Program-made: the position numbers and the translations under genes | In this document: piece by piece, positions 1-8,543 of the stretch | Layout of the letters: the number at the start of each line of letters is the position of its first letter | Position numbering within the stretch: position 1 is the first letter of the stretch | DNA from: JAJVID01 sp036565725 | GTDB taxonomy: Bacteria; Acidobacteriota; Blastocatellia; RBC074 | Direction of reading: 5' to 3' | NCBI GenBank assembly: GCA_036565725.1 | Contig: DATCXQ010000784.1 | Location: 1 to 27,924 of the forward strand | Length of the DNA: 27,924 nucleotides | Notes under the pieces: model-generated | The model's database searches: none | What the model was told of the DNA's origin: nothing | What the model saw: the letters and a program-made list of their open reading frames with translations, nothing else

Positions 1-111
1 CTCCGGGACGAAAACGCATCCACGATTTGCGTAGATATCAATGGGCTGGCGGCGCCGGCTAATTTGCGGAGCGCCTCCGGAGCGAAGAACAGCCATTTCG
101 CGATTTACTGA
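1..111 (+). CDS. possible 3' end of an unidentified CDS, 5'-truncated by window edge
   Basis: Frame 1 is open from the window edge to a TGA at 109-111 and would give the last 36 residues of a protein, ending GAKNSHFAIY. The codons look ordinary for a GC-rich genome, but the stretch is too short to identify and could be open by chance. From here to the next gene (112-200) there is only AT-richer DNA, with one copy of the AGAGCGTGTTTTA motif at 148-160 that recurs around 11424 and 11930. Confidence 0.25.
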   Translation, partial: LRDENASTICVDINGLAAPANLRSASGAKNSHFAIY

Positions 112-200
112 CTGTACCAATCTTGATTGTTCTGGATTAGAGTTCTAAGAGCGTGTTTTATCGACATTCAGGTTAGCCGTTTAGCGCCATTCTTGTTAAC

Positions 201-656
201 TCACTTAATCGGTGTTTCAACAGCTTTTCCACTGCGAATCTCAAACGCCATTTGCCCCCAAGGAGCATTATTTGTCATAACCTGGAGCATATAAGATTCT
301 CCCTCTTTTAACGGTAGAGGGGGGGCATTATTTTCCGGATAAACTTGTTTATAGCCTTTAGGAACAGCCCCATACTTAATTGAACCTATATCATCAAGGG
401 CGCCTAAATCACTATCACCGGCAGTATTGATTGGAATAAGTTTCCAGGCAATAAAAGCCTCAGGGCCTTCACCCGGCCGTTGCTTAGGCCCATAAATTGT
501 AAAATCTATCATTGTCCCACTTCCAGATAATTCAAAATCAGGAATGCTCCCACCAATGACTTTGATGTTTGTTTTATAACTCCAAAACGAAGAGCAGCCT
601 ATAAAAGCTGCTATGATAAAAAGTATTATCAGAAGCGTTACTATTGGTTGCCTCAT
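201..656 (-). CDS. putative lipoprotein of unknown function (151 aa)
   Basis: The N-terminus is a short charged start followed by a hydrophobic stretch and a lipobox-like FIGC at residues 18-21, so the product is probably an exported lipoprotein anchored through Cys21. The rest (about 130 residues) is soluble and rich in Gly, Pro and Ile; no family was recognised. AGGAAG stands about 9 bases upstream of the ATG and supports this start. It lies 52 bp downstream of the ABC permease on the same strand, but its base composition is clearly AT-richer than that gene, with many A/T-ending codons, so it is more likely a later arrival than a true partner of the transporter. Confidence 0.7.
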   Translation of the reverse strand: MRQPIVTLLIILFIIAAFIGCSSFWSYKTNIKVIGGSIPDFELSGSGTMIDFTIYGPKQRPGEGPEAFIAWKLIPINTAGDSDLGALDDIGSIKYGAVPKGYKQVYPENNAPPLPLKEGESYMLQVMTNNAPWGQMAFEIRSGKAVETPIK

Positions 657-708
657 AATACTTATCTTCCTGCCAATTTATATGAAGGCTGCTCAAACAA
701 AAGTCCAT

Positions 709-3270
709 TTATTCATATCCGATCGCCTCGACAACTCTCAGGTTCACGGCCCTCCGCGCTGGCCACCAAGCGGCCAGGAGCGCAATCGCAAGCACAATCG
801 GCGACGCGAACAGAATGACCCTCGCCGGAAACACGAATGGGATCGTGTACCCTCCGATCATCGCCGCCGCCGTTCGCGTCAAGAAATAGGTGTTGAAGAC
901 GCCCGCGATGGCCGCCGTAACAATCCCGATGACGCCGATCACCACAGCTTCGAGCAGGATCATCTTTCGCAACTGGCCGCGCAACCCGCCGATCGCGCGG
1001 ATCACTCCCAGTTCGCGTTTGCGCTCGGCGGTCGAGATGATCAGCGCGTTGACGATGCCCAGCGCGGCGGTGAAGACCGCGACCAGCATCTGCATGTACA
1101 TCATAGCGAAAAACTGGTCGAGCAGTTTCAGCACCCACGAGCGCCACTCCTCTTGCGTGTAAATAAACGCGCGTTGCCGGCCCTTGAGCTCGCGCTGCAA
1201 CTCGCTCTTGAACGCGGCGCGCTCGACGCCCGGCGCCAGGTTGACGTTGATGATGTCTATCGAGGGGTCGTTCCAGTATCTTTTGTACAGGTCGCGTTCC
1301 AGAAAGATCGCCCCTTTCTCGGAAGTGTAATCTTCGATGACGCCGGCGATAGGACGGTCGAAAGCTTCGGTCGGCGTTTGCAGCTTGACGCGATCGCCGA
1401 CCCACACGCCGTAGCGATTGGCGAAATTGTGCGAGACCAAAATGCCTTCGCCTTTCGTTACTTTCTCCCGCGCGGTCGCGGCGTCGGCGCCTTGAATTTC
1501 GAGTTTCGTGCGCGCAAACCACCCGTCAAGCTCCAACGCGACGAGGGCGACCGAATCGTCGGCGAACGGCAGAAAAGTGAAGCGGACGTTCTCCAGCCGC
1601 TTGACGCCAGGCAACGCCGCGATCTTACCGGCAAGCGCTTCGTCGAAATGCCATGTTCTTGATCGCGCGCCTTCGGTTGTGGTCACCACCAGGTCGGCGT
1701 TGATCGCCTGTTTCATCCAACGGTCGAAGACCTCTTTCTGGCTCTCGACATAGGCGCCCGTGGCGAAGACGAACATCAACCCGATCATCAGCGCGCCGAC
1801 TGTCGCAGAGGTTCGGCGAGGCGCCTGAATCATCGAGTCCACCGCCAACACGCCCTCGGCGCCGAACAGCCGATCCATCAACGGCCGTAACGCCCTCGCG
1901 GTCAGCTCCGACAACTTCGGCAGCGCGGCGACCATTCCGAGAATGATCAAGACCGCGTAAGAGAATTGAATATAGAGGCCGGCGCGGAGGGGCGCGAAGC
2001 GGATCAAAGCCAATCCGGCCAGGACCATTGCGATGCCCGTGATTAGCCGCGTCGCCCCCAGCACCGACTCGCGCTGCCTGGTCTCGATGTTGTGCAACGC
2101 CATCGCCGGATCGAGCTGTGACGCCGCGCGCGACGGCGCCCATGCGGCGATGATGGAGGCCGCGACGCCAAGCGCGAACGACAGCAACGCGAAGTTCCAG
2201 CTAAAGACCGGCGCCTGCCGCGTGGAGACCAATCCGAAGAGCCGGTCGGCGATCGACCTCATTACGAACTCCATACCGACCGAAAGCCCGAACCCGAGAG
2301 CGACGCCGAGCGCGCTCCCGAGCAATCCCATTACCGCGGCCTCGCCTAGGAACATCCGTTGGACGTTCTTCCGCTCGACGCCGATGGCGCGCAGCACGCC
2401 GATCTCTTTCCAGCGCTGATTGACCGAGATGCTGAACGTGTTGAAGATGATGAACATCCCCACCAACAGGGCGATCAGACTGGTCACGGTCATCCCGATA
2501 TTCATTCCCTTGACGGCGCTTTCCAACCCCTGTCCGCGCGACGACGGGCGTTCAATCTCCAATCCCGCCGGTAACCGCTCGCGCAGCCGCCGCTGCAACT
2601 CTTCGACCGTCCTCTCCGGCTCATTCATCAGATCAATGCGGTCGAAGTTTTTGCCGCGCCCGAAAACGAACTGCGCGTTGAAGACGTCCATCACGGCGAT
2701 CTGTCCCCCGAAGACCTCGCCCAGCCCCGACGGTTTGAAAACGCCTCGGACAGTGAAATCTTTTTTGCCCTGCGAGGTGAACAAGGGCAAACTGTCGCCT
2801 TCCTTCAATTGGTGTTTGTCGGCGAACGTGCGCGAAACGAGGATCGAATCAGGTTGGGCCAGCGCGACCATCGGATCGCCGATCTCGCTGTTGGTTTCAT
2901 CGAATTGATATTCCCGCAATGCGCCGTCGCCCAGCATATCCACACCTACGATCAGCAGGGCGCCTTCGTCTTCAAACGCCGTGTGGGCGACGACTTCTAT
3001 GACCGGTTCGGCTATCTTCACGCCCGGCGTATCCTTCACCGTCTCCCACACGCTTTCCGGAAAGCCTGATTCGCCTCCCGAGATCTGTAGCGTCGCTTTG
3101 CCGGCGACCTTCTCAATCGTCGTCGTCAGGGAACTGATCAGCGTCACATTGGCCGTGCGCACGGCGAAGAAGACCGCCACGCCGAGCGCGATGCCGAGCA
3201 GCGTCAATAGGGTACGAAGCCGGTACCGTCGCCATTGTTTCCAGGTGATGTTCGCCAGAGCCGAGATCAT
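709..3270 (-). CDS. ABC transporter permease with two MacB/FtsX modules (YbbP-like)
   Basis: Inner-membrane permease of 853 residues, close to the roughly 800-residue YbbP type, in which two FtsX-like halves are fused. The first half has a TM helix near residues 20-38 (TLLTLLGIALGVAVFFAV), a large periplasmic MacB_PCD domain, and three helices including the conserved RWKEIGVLRAIGVERKNVQR segment. The second half repeats this and contains KRELGVIRAIGGLRGQLRKM. The protein ends in AWWPARRAVNLRVVEAIGYE, the usual tail of the family. An upstream ATG would add 30 Arg/Pro-rich residues. The start used here is preferred because it forms an ATGA overlap with the stop of the ATPase gene, indicating translational coupling. 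The likely role is mechanotransmission or extraction of lipid, lipoprotein or toxic substrates; the substrate cannot be told from sequence. Confidence 0.94.
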   Translation of the reverse strand: MISALANITWKQWRRYRLRTLLTLLGIALGVAVFFAVRTANVTLISSLTTTIEKVAGKATLQISGGESGFPESVWETVKDTPGVKIAEPVIEVVAHTAFEDEGALLIVGVDMLGDGALREYQFDETNSEIGDPMVALAQPDSILVSRTFADKHQLKEGDSLPLFTSQGKKDFTVRGVFKPSGLGEVFGGQIAVMDVFNAQFVFGRGKNFDRIDLMNEPERTVEELQRRLRERLPAGLEIERPSSRGQGLESAVKGMNIGMTVTSLIALLVGMFIIFNTFSISVNQRWKEIGVLRAIGVERKNVQRMFLGEAAVMGLLGSALGVALGFGLSVGMEFVMRSIADRLFGLVSTRQAPVFSWNFALLSFALGVAASIIAAWAPSRAASQLDPAMALHNIETRQRESVLGATRLITGIAMVLAGLALIRFAPLRAGLYIQFSYAVLIILGMVAALPKLSELTARALRPLMDRLFGAEGVLAVDSMIQAPRRTSATVGALMIGLMFVFATGAYVESQKEVFDRWMKQAINADLVVTTTEGARSRTWHFDEALAGKIAALPGVKRLENVRFTFLPFADDSVALVALELDGWFARTKLEIQGADAATAREKVTKGEGILVSHNFANRYGVWVGDRVKLQTPTEAFDRPIAGVIEDYTSEKGAIFLERDLYKRYWNDPSIDIINVNLAPGVERAAFKSELQRELKGRQRAFIYTQEEWRSWVLKLLDQFFAMMYMQMLVAVFTAALGIVNALIISTAERKRELGVIRAIGGLRGQLRKMILLEAVVIGVIGIVTAAIAGVFNTYFLTRTAAAMIGGYTIPFVFPARVILFASPIVLAIALLAAWWPARRAVNLRVVEAIGYE

Positions 3271-3977
3271 CGCGCCGCCTCCAATGAAATGTTCGGCGAA
3301 GCCTGCGCGCGCTCCTCTCCGATCACGCTGCCGTCGCGCAACCGGAGGATGCGGTCGCAATGCGCGGCGGCCTCCGCGTTGTGCGTGACCATCAGAATAG
3401 TGGCGTTGAACTCGTGATGAAGGTCGTCGAGCAGCCCCAAAATCTCTTCACCGGTCTTCGAATCGAGATTGCCAGTAGGCTCGTCGGCCAGCAGGATCGG
3501 CGGATGGAAGATCAGCGCGCGCGCGATCGCGATTCGCTGCCGTTCACCGCCCGACAATTCATCAGGGCGATGCGTGACGCGTCCGCCCAACCCCACTCGC
3601 TCCAACATCGTTTTTGCTCGCCGATCGGCGTCTCGACGTGACGTCCCCTGGAGCCGGAGCGGCAGCGAGACGTTTTCGAGCGCGGTTAACGTCGCCAACA
3701 GGTTGAACGTTTGAAAGACCATCCCGATCTTTTCGCGCCGCAGCCTGGTCCGCGCGTCGTCATCGAGCGAAGCTATATTCACCCCGTCGATCTTGACCGC
3801 GCCCGCGGTCGGCTCGTCCAGCCCGCAGATCAGATTCAGCAGAGTTGATTTGCCCGATCCCGACGGTCCCATCACAGCGACGCGCTCGCCACGATAAATC
3901 TCCAGGCGCACGTTATTCAGCGCGTGAACGACCTTGCTGTCTCCATAGTCGCGCGAGACATTTTCAAGTTTGATCAT
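3267..3977 (-). CDS. ABC transporter ATP-binding protein (LolD/MacB/YbbA-like)
   Basis: Cytoplasmic ATPase of 236 residues that powers the permease encoded immediately downstream. Visible motifs are Walker A GPSGSGKST (37-45), Q-loop Gln89, signature LSGGERQRIAIARAL (141-155), Walker B ILLADEPTGNLDS (161-173) and H-loop His199. Length and motif wording fit the LolD/MacB/YbbA subclass that pairs with FtsX-type permeases rather than importer ATPases. GAGGGG lies about 11 bases before the ATG. Its TGA overlaps the permease ATG by four bases, so the two form one operon transcribed leftwards. The promoter should lie in the repeat-containing gap to the right, but no convincing -35/-10 pair was seen. 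Confidence 0.96.
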   Translation of the reverse strand: MIKLENVSRDYGDSKVVHALNNVRLEIYRGERVAVMGPSGSGKSTLLNLICGLDEPTAGAVKIDGVNIASLDDDARTRLRREKIGMVFQTFNLLATLTALENVSLPLRLQGTSRRDADRRAKTMLERVGLGGRVTHRPDELSGGERQRIAIARALIFHPPILLADEPTGNLDSKTGEEILGLLDDLHHEFNATILMVTHNAEAAAHCDRILRLRDGSVIGEERAQASPNISLEAAR

Positions 3978-4618
3978 CGATTAACCGCCCCTCAAGAATG
4001 TTTTCACAAACCTTCTGATTTCATGGTGGTATCGCTTATTTTTTTTAGCAACACTGCAGTCCGTCAAAACAGGACCATCTCAAGCAACCGCAGTGGGGTC
4101 AGGCCTGTACAGCTTTTGCTTGCCGATTTTTTCGTTGACTGAAAGTATTCACAAGCGTAAAGTATGCCCGTTGCTTGGTATTCATCAGATAACCCACGTC
4201 TCTCAGAATAGCCGGACAACACCCAATTCACCAGTCATTACGCCATTGGAATAAGGGCCATAGAATTTATATAATCCGAGGCATATAGCAAAACTCAGAC
4301 AACACACTGATAATCATGATCTGTAAAAAAATTGATTGACCAAGAGTTAAGCCAGTCTTTCGCAGGGGTAGGTCTGTTAGGGAGCTTTTTATTGAGCTTC
4401 AAATTTAAAATGATTGGCCAGACCTACTCCCGCCGCGTAGCGGCGCCGTGAGTTTAGTCCGGCGTTGAAACGCCGGGCAAGTATTTTGGCGACCGCCAAT
4501 CGGTCGGCGACGAAGCAAGCGAAAGTATAACAGGGCAAGAGTAGAGAGGATTGAGATCAAACTCGGCAACTTGGCCACTACCTAGTTCGAAACTGGGTCG
4601 ACAGAAAGGGGAATAAGC
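3978..4618. other. repeat-containing intergenic region between divergent operons
   Basis: No credible gene. It separates the leftward ABC operon from the rightward TPR-S cluster, so it must hold both promoters. Seen here: GTGGGGTCAGGCCTGTAC near 4091-4108, a string often found beside REP-associated transposases (recollection, not proof); an imperfect inverted pair GGGGTAGGTCTG / CAGACCTACTCC (4365-4376 and 4419-4430); and two short hairpins described separately. AAGGGGA at 4606-4612 is the ribosome-binding site for the next gene, six bases before its ATG. Confidence 0.5.
4431..4476. repeat. two adjacent short hairpins, possible terminator/REP-like
   Basis: CGCCGCGTAGCGGCG (4431-4445) and CCGGCGTTGAAACGCCGG (4459-4476) are near-perfect palindromes. 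The second belongs to the same family as CCGGCGTT-AACGCCGG copies near 11634 and 11785. A short T run follows a few bases later (ATTTT, 4483-4487), so it could act as a weak terminator on the plus strand, but the copy number in the window favours a dispersed intergenic repeat. Confidence 0.5.
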
Positions 4619-6649
4619 ATGGCGCAGGAAATCATGGCGCAGGCATTCGTTATACGCCCGTTCGATAAAAAGAAGGACTCGTCCGGTAGAGAGATCGATT
4701 TTGAGCGGGTCCACAAGGAGTTAATCGATCCGTCACTGGAGGCGGCTAACCTCAAAGGCGGAACCACCGGTAAAATCATAGACTCAGGGAACATTCGTGA
4801 AGACATGTTCTCACTGATCCTAGAAGCCGACCTGGTAATCTGCGACGTCAGCATTCACAACGCGAACGTTTTCTACGAGCTGGGTCTGCGACACGCGCTT
4901 CGAAAGCGGGGCGCCATCCTAATAAAAGGGATTCCGACAGCCGATAACATCCCATTCGACCTGCTGACGGATCGTTATCTTCCTTACAACTTGGATAACC
5001 CCGCATCGGCTCGACAGCAACTCACCGATATGATCGAGGCCACTCTTCGTAGCGATCGGGAGACCGACAGCCCTGTCTTTAAGATGCTGCCGGCGCTGCC
5101 CGAGGCGAATGCGGATTCTATCCAAGTAGTGCCAATGGACTTCCGCGAGGAGGTGGACCGTGCGCGCGCCGCGAATTCGAAAGGGTGGTTACGGCTCCTG
5201 GCGCAGGAAGTCAAAGGCCTGCGCTTTCAATGGGCCGGACTTCGGTTGGTCGCCCAGGCTCAATGGAGTCTAAAAGACTACGCCGGCGCGCGGGCGAGCT
5301 TCGAGGAGATTCACGACGGTAATCGTGGCGACGTAGATTCAATTCTCGCCCTCGCAAACATCTATGAGCGTTTATATCGTGATGAGAAAAAGGCCCAGTT
5401 GCTGACGCTTTCAGAGCAGGCGATCGAGCGTGTGATCACGAGCGATAAGGCGCTTCCTCGACATCACGTAGAGGCGCTGGCGCTGCGCGGGCGCAACCAG
5501 AAAACGCGGTGGCGCGACGAATTCGAATCCTTAGCCACAGTCCCGGAGCGTCGTCAGGCCGGGAGCAATCGACTGCTCCACGAATCGTACGAAGCTTACC
5601 GGGGGGCCTTTTTCCAAGACCTGAATCACTTCTACTCCGGTCTGGCGGCGTTGCAGATGGGCGCAATCTTTCTGGACCTCAGCCCGAAGGATTCCGATTC
5701 GTGGAAGGTCGCTTTCGATAATGACGCCCAGGCCGAATCTTACCGGCGCAAGGTCAGCCAGGAAGTTAAAACGCTGTCGGCGCTCGTGCCGGCTTCGATC
5801 GAGGCCAAACAAGGGCAGATGAAACCTGATGACTCGGAGCGATTGTGGACGCAGATCAGTTTCGCGGACTTCCTATTCCTTACCGAACAGAATGAGTCGA
5901 GGGTAATTAAGCGGTATCAGGACGTTATTACTTCCGATCAGCCGTTCGCATGGGACTCCACAAAAGGGCAACTGCAACTCTTTGAAAAACTGGGAGTGAA
6001 GGGTGAATTGGCTCAAAAAGTGATCGCGGCTGTAGACAGCGCTTTTGAAGGCGGTTCCCGAGAAGACGCGGCGCCAAAGCATGTCCTCCTCTTTGCCGGA
6101 CACTGCTTTGATGCGCCGGGCCGCGCTGAAGAGCGTTTCCCCTCCAAGCTGGAAGGGCGCGCCAAAACGCTCATTATTGAGGCGCTGAACGCGCTTAATC
6201 AAAATTGTAAGTTACTGGGACTCGCGTCGGCCGCCCCGGGGGCCGATCTCCTTTTCCACGAGGCCTGCGCTGAGCTGAAGATTCAAAGCATTATTTGCCT
6301 TCCCATGTCGGAAGACGCTTACGTGAGAGCCAGTTTCGAGACGTTGGATGAATTGCGTTCGCGGTTCTTCCGATTCACCGAAGGGAATAAACAGGTCTTG
6401 GAACTGAGTGACCGAGAGGGGCTGCCGAGGTGGTTCGGGGAGAGCGCGGCGAACTCCTGGGAGCGAGGTAACCAGTGGGTTCTACAGATGGCCCTGGCTT
6501 CCGGAGCTCAAAAGATTACGCTGCTCGCATTATGGGACGGGAAAAATGAGGGCGATGGTCCGGGCGGAACAGCGCATATGGTTAACCTGGCGCGGAACTC
6601 GGGCAAAATTCACGTCAATATTATTGATAGCCGGAAATTGTTGGGATAG
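4619..6649 (+). CDS. deoxyribosyltransferase-like + TPR-S + SLOG-like signalling protein (conflict system core)
   Basis: A 676-residue soluble protein in three parts. Residues 8-125 resemble nucleoside 2-deoxyribosyltransferase-like (DRHyd-type) domains: SGNIREDMF (56-64), DLVICDVS with Asp76, then NANVFYELGLRHALRK (81-96) with the family Glu87. Residues about 180-470 are helical repeats with the TPR-S / ASK1 'TRAFs-binding' signature: LRGRNQKTRW (289-298) and DLNHFYSGLAAL (334-345). Residues about 487-676 are Rossmann-like and SLOG-like: LFAGHCFDAPGR (491-502), ASAAPGADLLFHEAC (536-550), WERGNQW (614-620) and GGTAHMV (649-655). Published comparative genomics predicts that TPR-S scaffolds recognise NAD+-derived signals and gate effectors; that this protein makes or senses such a signal is inference. 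A second in-frame ATG with a repeated ATGGCGCAGG lies 15 bases inside; the first ATG has the better-spaced AAGGGGA. The next gene begins 41 bases after the stop. Confidence 0.9.
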   Translation: MAQEIMAQAFVIRPFDKKKDSSGREIDFERVHKELIDPSLEAANLKGGTTGKIIDSGNIREDMFSLILEADLVICDVSIHNANVFYELGLRHALRKRGAILIKGIPTADNIPFDLLTDRYLPYNLDNPASARQQLTDMIEATLRSDRETDSPVFKMLPALPEANADSIQVVPMDFREEVDRARAANSKGWLRLLAQEVKGLRFQWAGLRLVAQAQWSLKDYAGARASFEEIHDGNRGDVDSILALANIYERLYRDEKKAQLLTLSEQAIERVITSDKALPRHHVEALALRGRNQKTRWRDEFESLATVPERRQAGSNRLLHESYEAYRGAFFQDLNHFYSGLAALQMGAIFLDLSPKDSDSWKVAFDNDAQAESYRRKVSQEVKTLSALVPASIEAKQGQMKPDDSERLWTQISFADFLFLTEQNESRVIKRYQDVITSDQPFAWDSTKGQLQLFEKLGVKGELAQKVIAAVDSAFEGGSREDAAPKHVLLFAGHCFDAPGRAEERFPSKLEGRAKTLIIEALNALNQNCKLLGLASAAPGADLLFHEACAELKIQSIICLPMSEDAYVRASFETLDELRSRFFRFTEGNKQVLELSDREGLPRWFGESAANSWERGNQWVLQMALASGAQKITLLALWDGKNEGDGPGGTAHMVNLARNSGKIHVNIIDSRKLLG

Positions 6650-6689
6650 TCCTGGCGCCCGCGCCCGGTATTTCGAGAGGGGAAAGACG

Positions 6690-8324
6690 ATGCCTTGGGA
6701 CGATGCAGCGCAACTTGAAACGAGCATGACGGAGTTGCTCGACGCGTTCAATTGGCCGGAAGCGGACGAACTTTGCGACAAGCTGATCATCCGGATCCAT
6801 ACAGATACGGAATTGATTCCGGAACGAACGGCCAAAAATCTGCTGCAGAGCTTACGTAGGAAACGGCGCTTCGCCTGCATGACGCAACTCGGCGAAGCCT
6901 TGCTCCAATCAGGGTTGCACACCCCGCAGATTCGCCGACAGTACGCGCAAGCTCTGATTGATCAAGACATTCTCGCGGCGGCGGAAATGATCTTGCAATC
7001 CATCGTCCAAGATCCGCAGGGGATCAAAGGGGAAGAGTTGGAGGCGCGTGGACTAATCGGTCGCATCTACAAACAACTTTTCGTCAACCTCAATGACCTG
7101 AGTCCTGCGCGCAAACTCGCCAACATCGAGCGCGCTTTGCAGGAGTATTACAAAGTCTACCTTCTTGACGATAACTACCTCTGGCACGGGATCAACGTCG
7201 TGGCGTTGTCGGACAGGGCGCGGCGGGAGGGTATTACGCTCGCCGAATGGCCGGAAGCGGCCGCGCTGGCGCAGGAAATCCTTGGAACCCTAAAGAAACG
7301 CGAAGAGGAAGCCACTGACCCCCTTCCGGCATGGGATCTCGCCACCGAGTTGGAAGCGCTCGTGGCTCTCGGCCAACACAAGGACGCGGCGGACGCCGCA
7401 TTCCGGTACATCGCTCATAAGAATGTTGACTCTTTCGAGATCGCAAGTACGCTTCGGCAGCTCACTGAGGTCTGGCAACTTAATGATAACGAGCTCCCTG
7501 GTAAGCACGTGCTACCCATTCTCAAAGCAGGGCTTCTAAAGAAACAGGGGGCGGCGATTACGAACGACCCGCAGCAAATCAAGCATGAGATCGCAGCCGT
7601 CGAGGAGGCGATGGACGGGCTTGAGTCGGTCTTTTCTTCCGACCGAATGGTGACGCTCGGTTGGTACAAAAAGGGATTGCAGCAGTGCGATTCGGTGGCC
7701 CGCGTGCAGAAACTAAATGGACAAGGGCACGGGACGGGCTGGTTGGTCAATGCTTCGGATTTCTTCACCGATCAAGAGGGGTTACTGTTGCTAACCAATG
7801 GACACGTGGTAAGTGACAATCCGAACCCCTTCAGCAATCCTAAGGCCATCTATCCCGAGGATGCGCGAATCAAATTCCAAACGATCGGCGACGAATTATA
7901 CGAAGTGGAAGAACTAGTGTGGACGTCTGCGCCAAATGAATTGGACGCGACGTTTCTAAGGCTGAAAGGCCTTCCGGCGTCGGCGCAGCCACTGGCAATT
8001 CACACGCGGGAGATCGAATTGACTGCCGCCGCGTCGGCATTTCGTCTGTATATCATCGGTCACCCAGGCGGGAGAGACCTGGAGATTTCGCTGCAGGACA
8101 ATAACCTGCTGGCGGCGAATGAAAAACTGCTCCATTACCGGACGCCGACTGAACCGGGCAATTCAGGCAGCCCCGTCTTCGAACATGACGACTGGCGGGT
8201 GGTGGCGTTGCATCACAGAGGCAGTGAAATGATGCCGCGATTTGATGGGGGAAAACCCGACCCATACCAGGCTAACGAGGGCATCGCCATCTTGACCATT
8301 CGCAAGGCGACACTCGGCAATTAA
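6690..8324 (+). CDS. TPR-S scaffold fused to trypsin-like serine protease
   Basis: A 544-residue protein, probably cytoplasmic since no signal peptide or TM helix is visible. Residues 1-310 are helical; they carry the TPR-S core ARGLIGRIYKQLF (119-131) followed by LWHGINVVAL (164-173), closely recalling the GRIYKD...GIN pattern of the animal ASK kinases. Residues about 320-544 are a chymotrypsin-fold protease with a complete triad: His372 in TNGHVV, Asp419 in NELDATFLRL and Ser492 in GNSGSPVF. The ATG with GAGAGGGGAAA just upstream is preferred over an in-frame opening that would extend 94 residues into the preceding gene. The gene lies 40 bp downstream of the DRHyd-TPR-S-SLOG gene, so both are probably on one transcript. 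The expected role is a proteolytic effector or activator released when the scaffold senses its signal (inferred). A near copy of its last bases recurs 152 bp downstream. Confidence 0.9.
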   Translation: MPWDDAAQLETSMTELLDAFNWPEADELCDKLIIRIHTDTELIPERTAKNLLQSLRRKRRFACMTQLGEALLQSGLHTPQIRRQYAQALIDQDILAAAEMILQSIVQDPQGIKGEELEARGLIGRIYKQLFVNLNDLSPARKLANIERALQEYYKVYLLDDNYLWHGINVVALSDRARREGITLAEWPEAAALAQEILGTLKKREEEATDPLPAWDLATELEALVALGQHKDAADAAFRYIAHKNVDSFEIASTLRQLTEVWQLNDNELPGKHVLPILKAGLLKKQGAAITNDPQQIKHEIAAVEEAMDGLESVFSSDRMVTLGWYKKGLQQCDSVARVQKLNGQGHGTGWLVNASDFFTDQEGLLLLTNGHVVSDNPNPFSNPKAIYPEDARIKFQTIGDELYEVEELVWTSAPNELDATFLRLKGLPASAQPLAIHTREIELTAAASAFRLYIIGHPGGRDLEISLQDNNLLAANEKLLHYRTPTEPGNSGSPVFEHDDWRVVALHHRGSEMMPRFDGGKPDPYQANEGIAILTIRKATLGN

Positions 8325-8498
8325 CCGGGGTAGCGCTAGTTGAAAATCAGTACCGCGAGCGGTAGCGGGCGTGGCCCCCGCAAGTAGCCTACTCCGAGCG
8401 CCACGCTCGCTACCGCTCGCGGTACTGATCCGGCGACCCAATGCTCAATTAACCTAAACAATGTGGCGAGCAATAACCGGGGTAGCGCCAGTTGAAAA
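8322..8498. repeat. palindromic element between two near-identical 25-bp direct repeats
   Basis: The direct repeats occupy 8322-8346 and 8474-8498 (24 of 25 bases equal). The first begins exactly at the TAA stop of the protease gene. Between them lies a perfect 22-bp inverted repeat, arms 8346-8367 and 8408-8429, starting ATCAGTACCGCGAGCGG. A related palindrome sits at 24232-24304. The whole block fills most of the 219-bp gap before the phosphoesterase gene and could form a strong RNA hairpin that attenuates or terminates transcription within the cluster. Confidence 0.8.
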
Positions 8499-8543
8499 GC
8501 CAGCGACCCGCGCGCAAAAACATTCGAACCAGGAGTAACATGT

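Noticed and set aside
613..1662. 349-codon plus-strand frame
   Set aside because: Antisense to the permease gene; Arg/Asp-rich, histidine-rich translation with no domain, typical of a shadow frame in GC-rich DNA.
4581..4597. tRNA T-arm look-alike CCTAGTTCGAAACTGGG
   Set aside because: A perfect five-base stem with TTCGAAA loop, but no matching acceptor, D or anticodon arm lies upstream, so no tRNA can be drawn.
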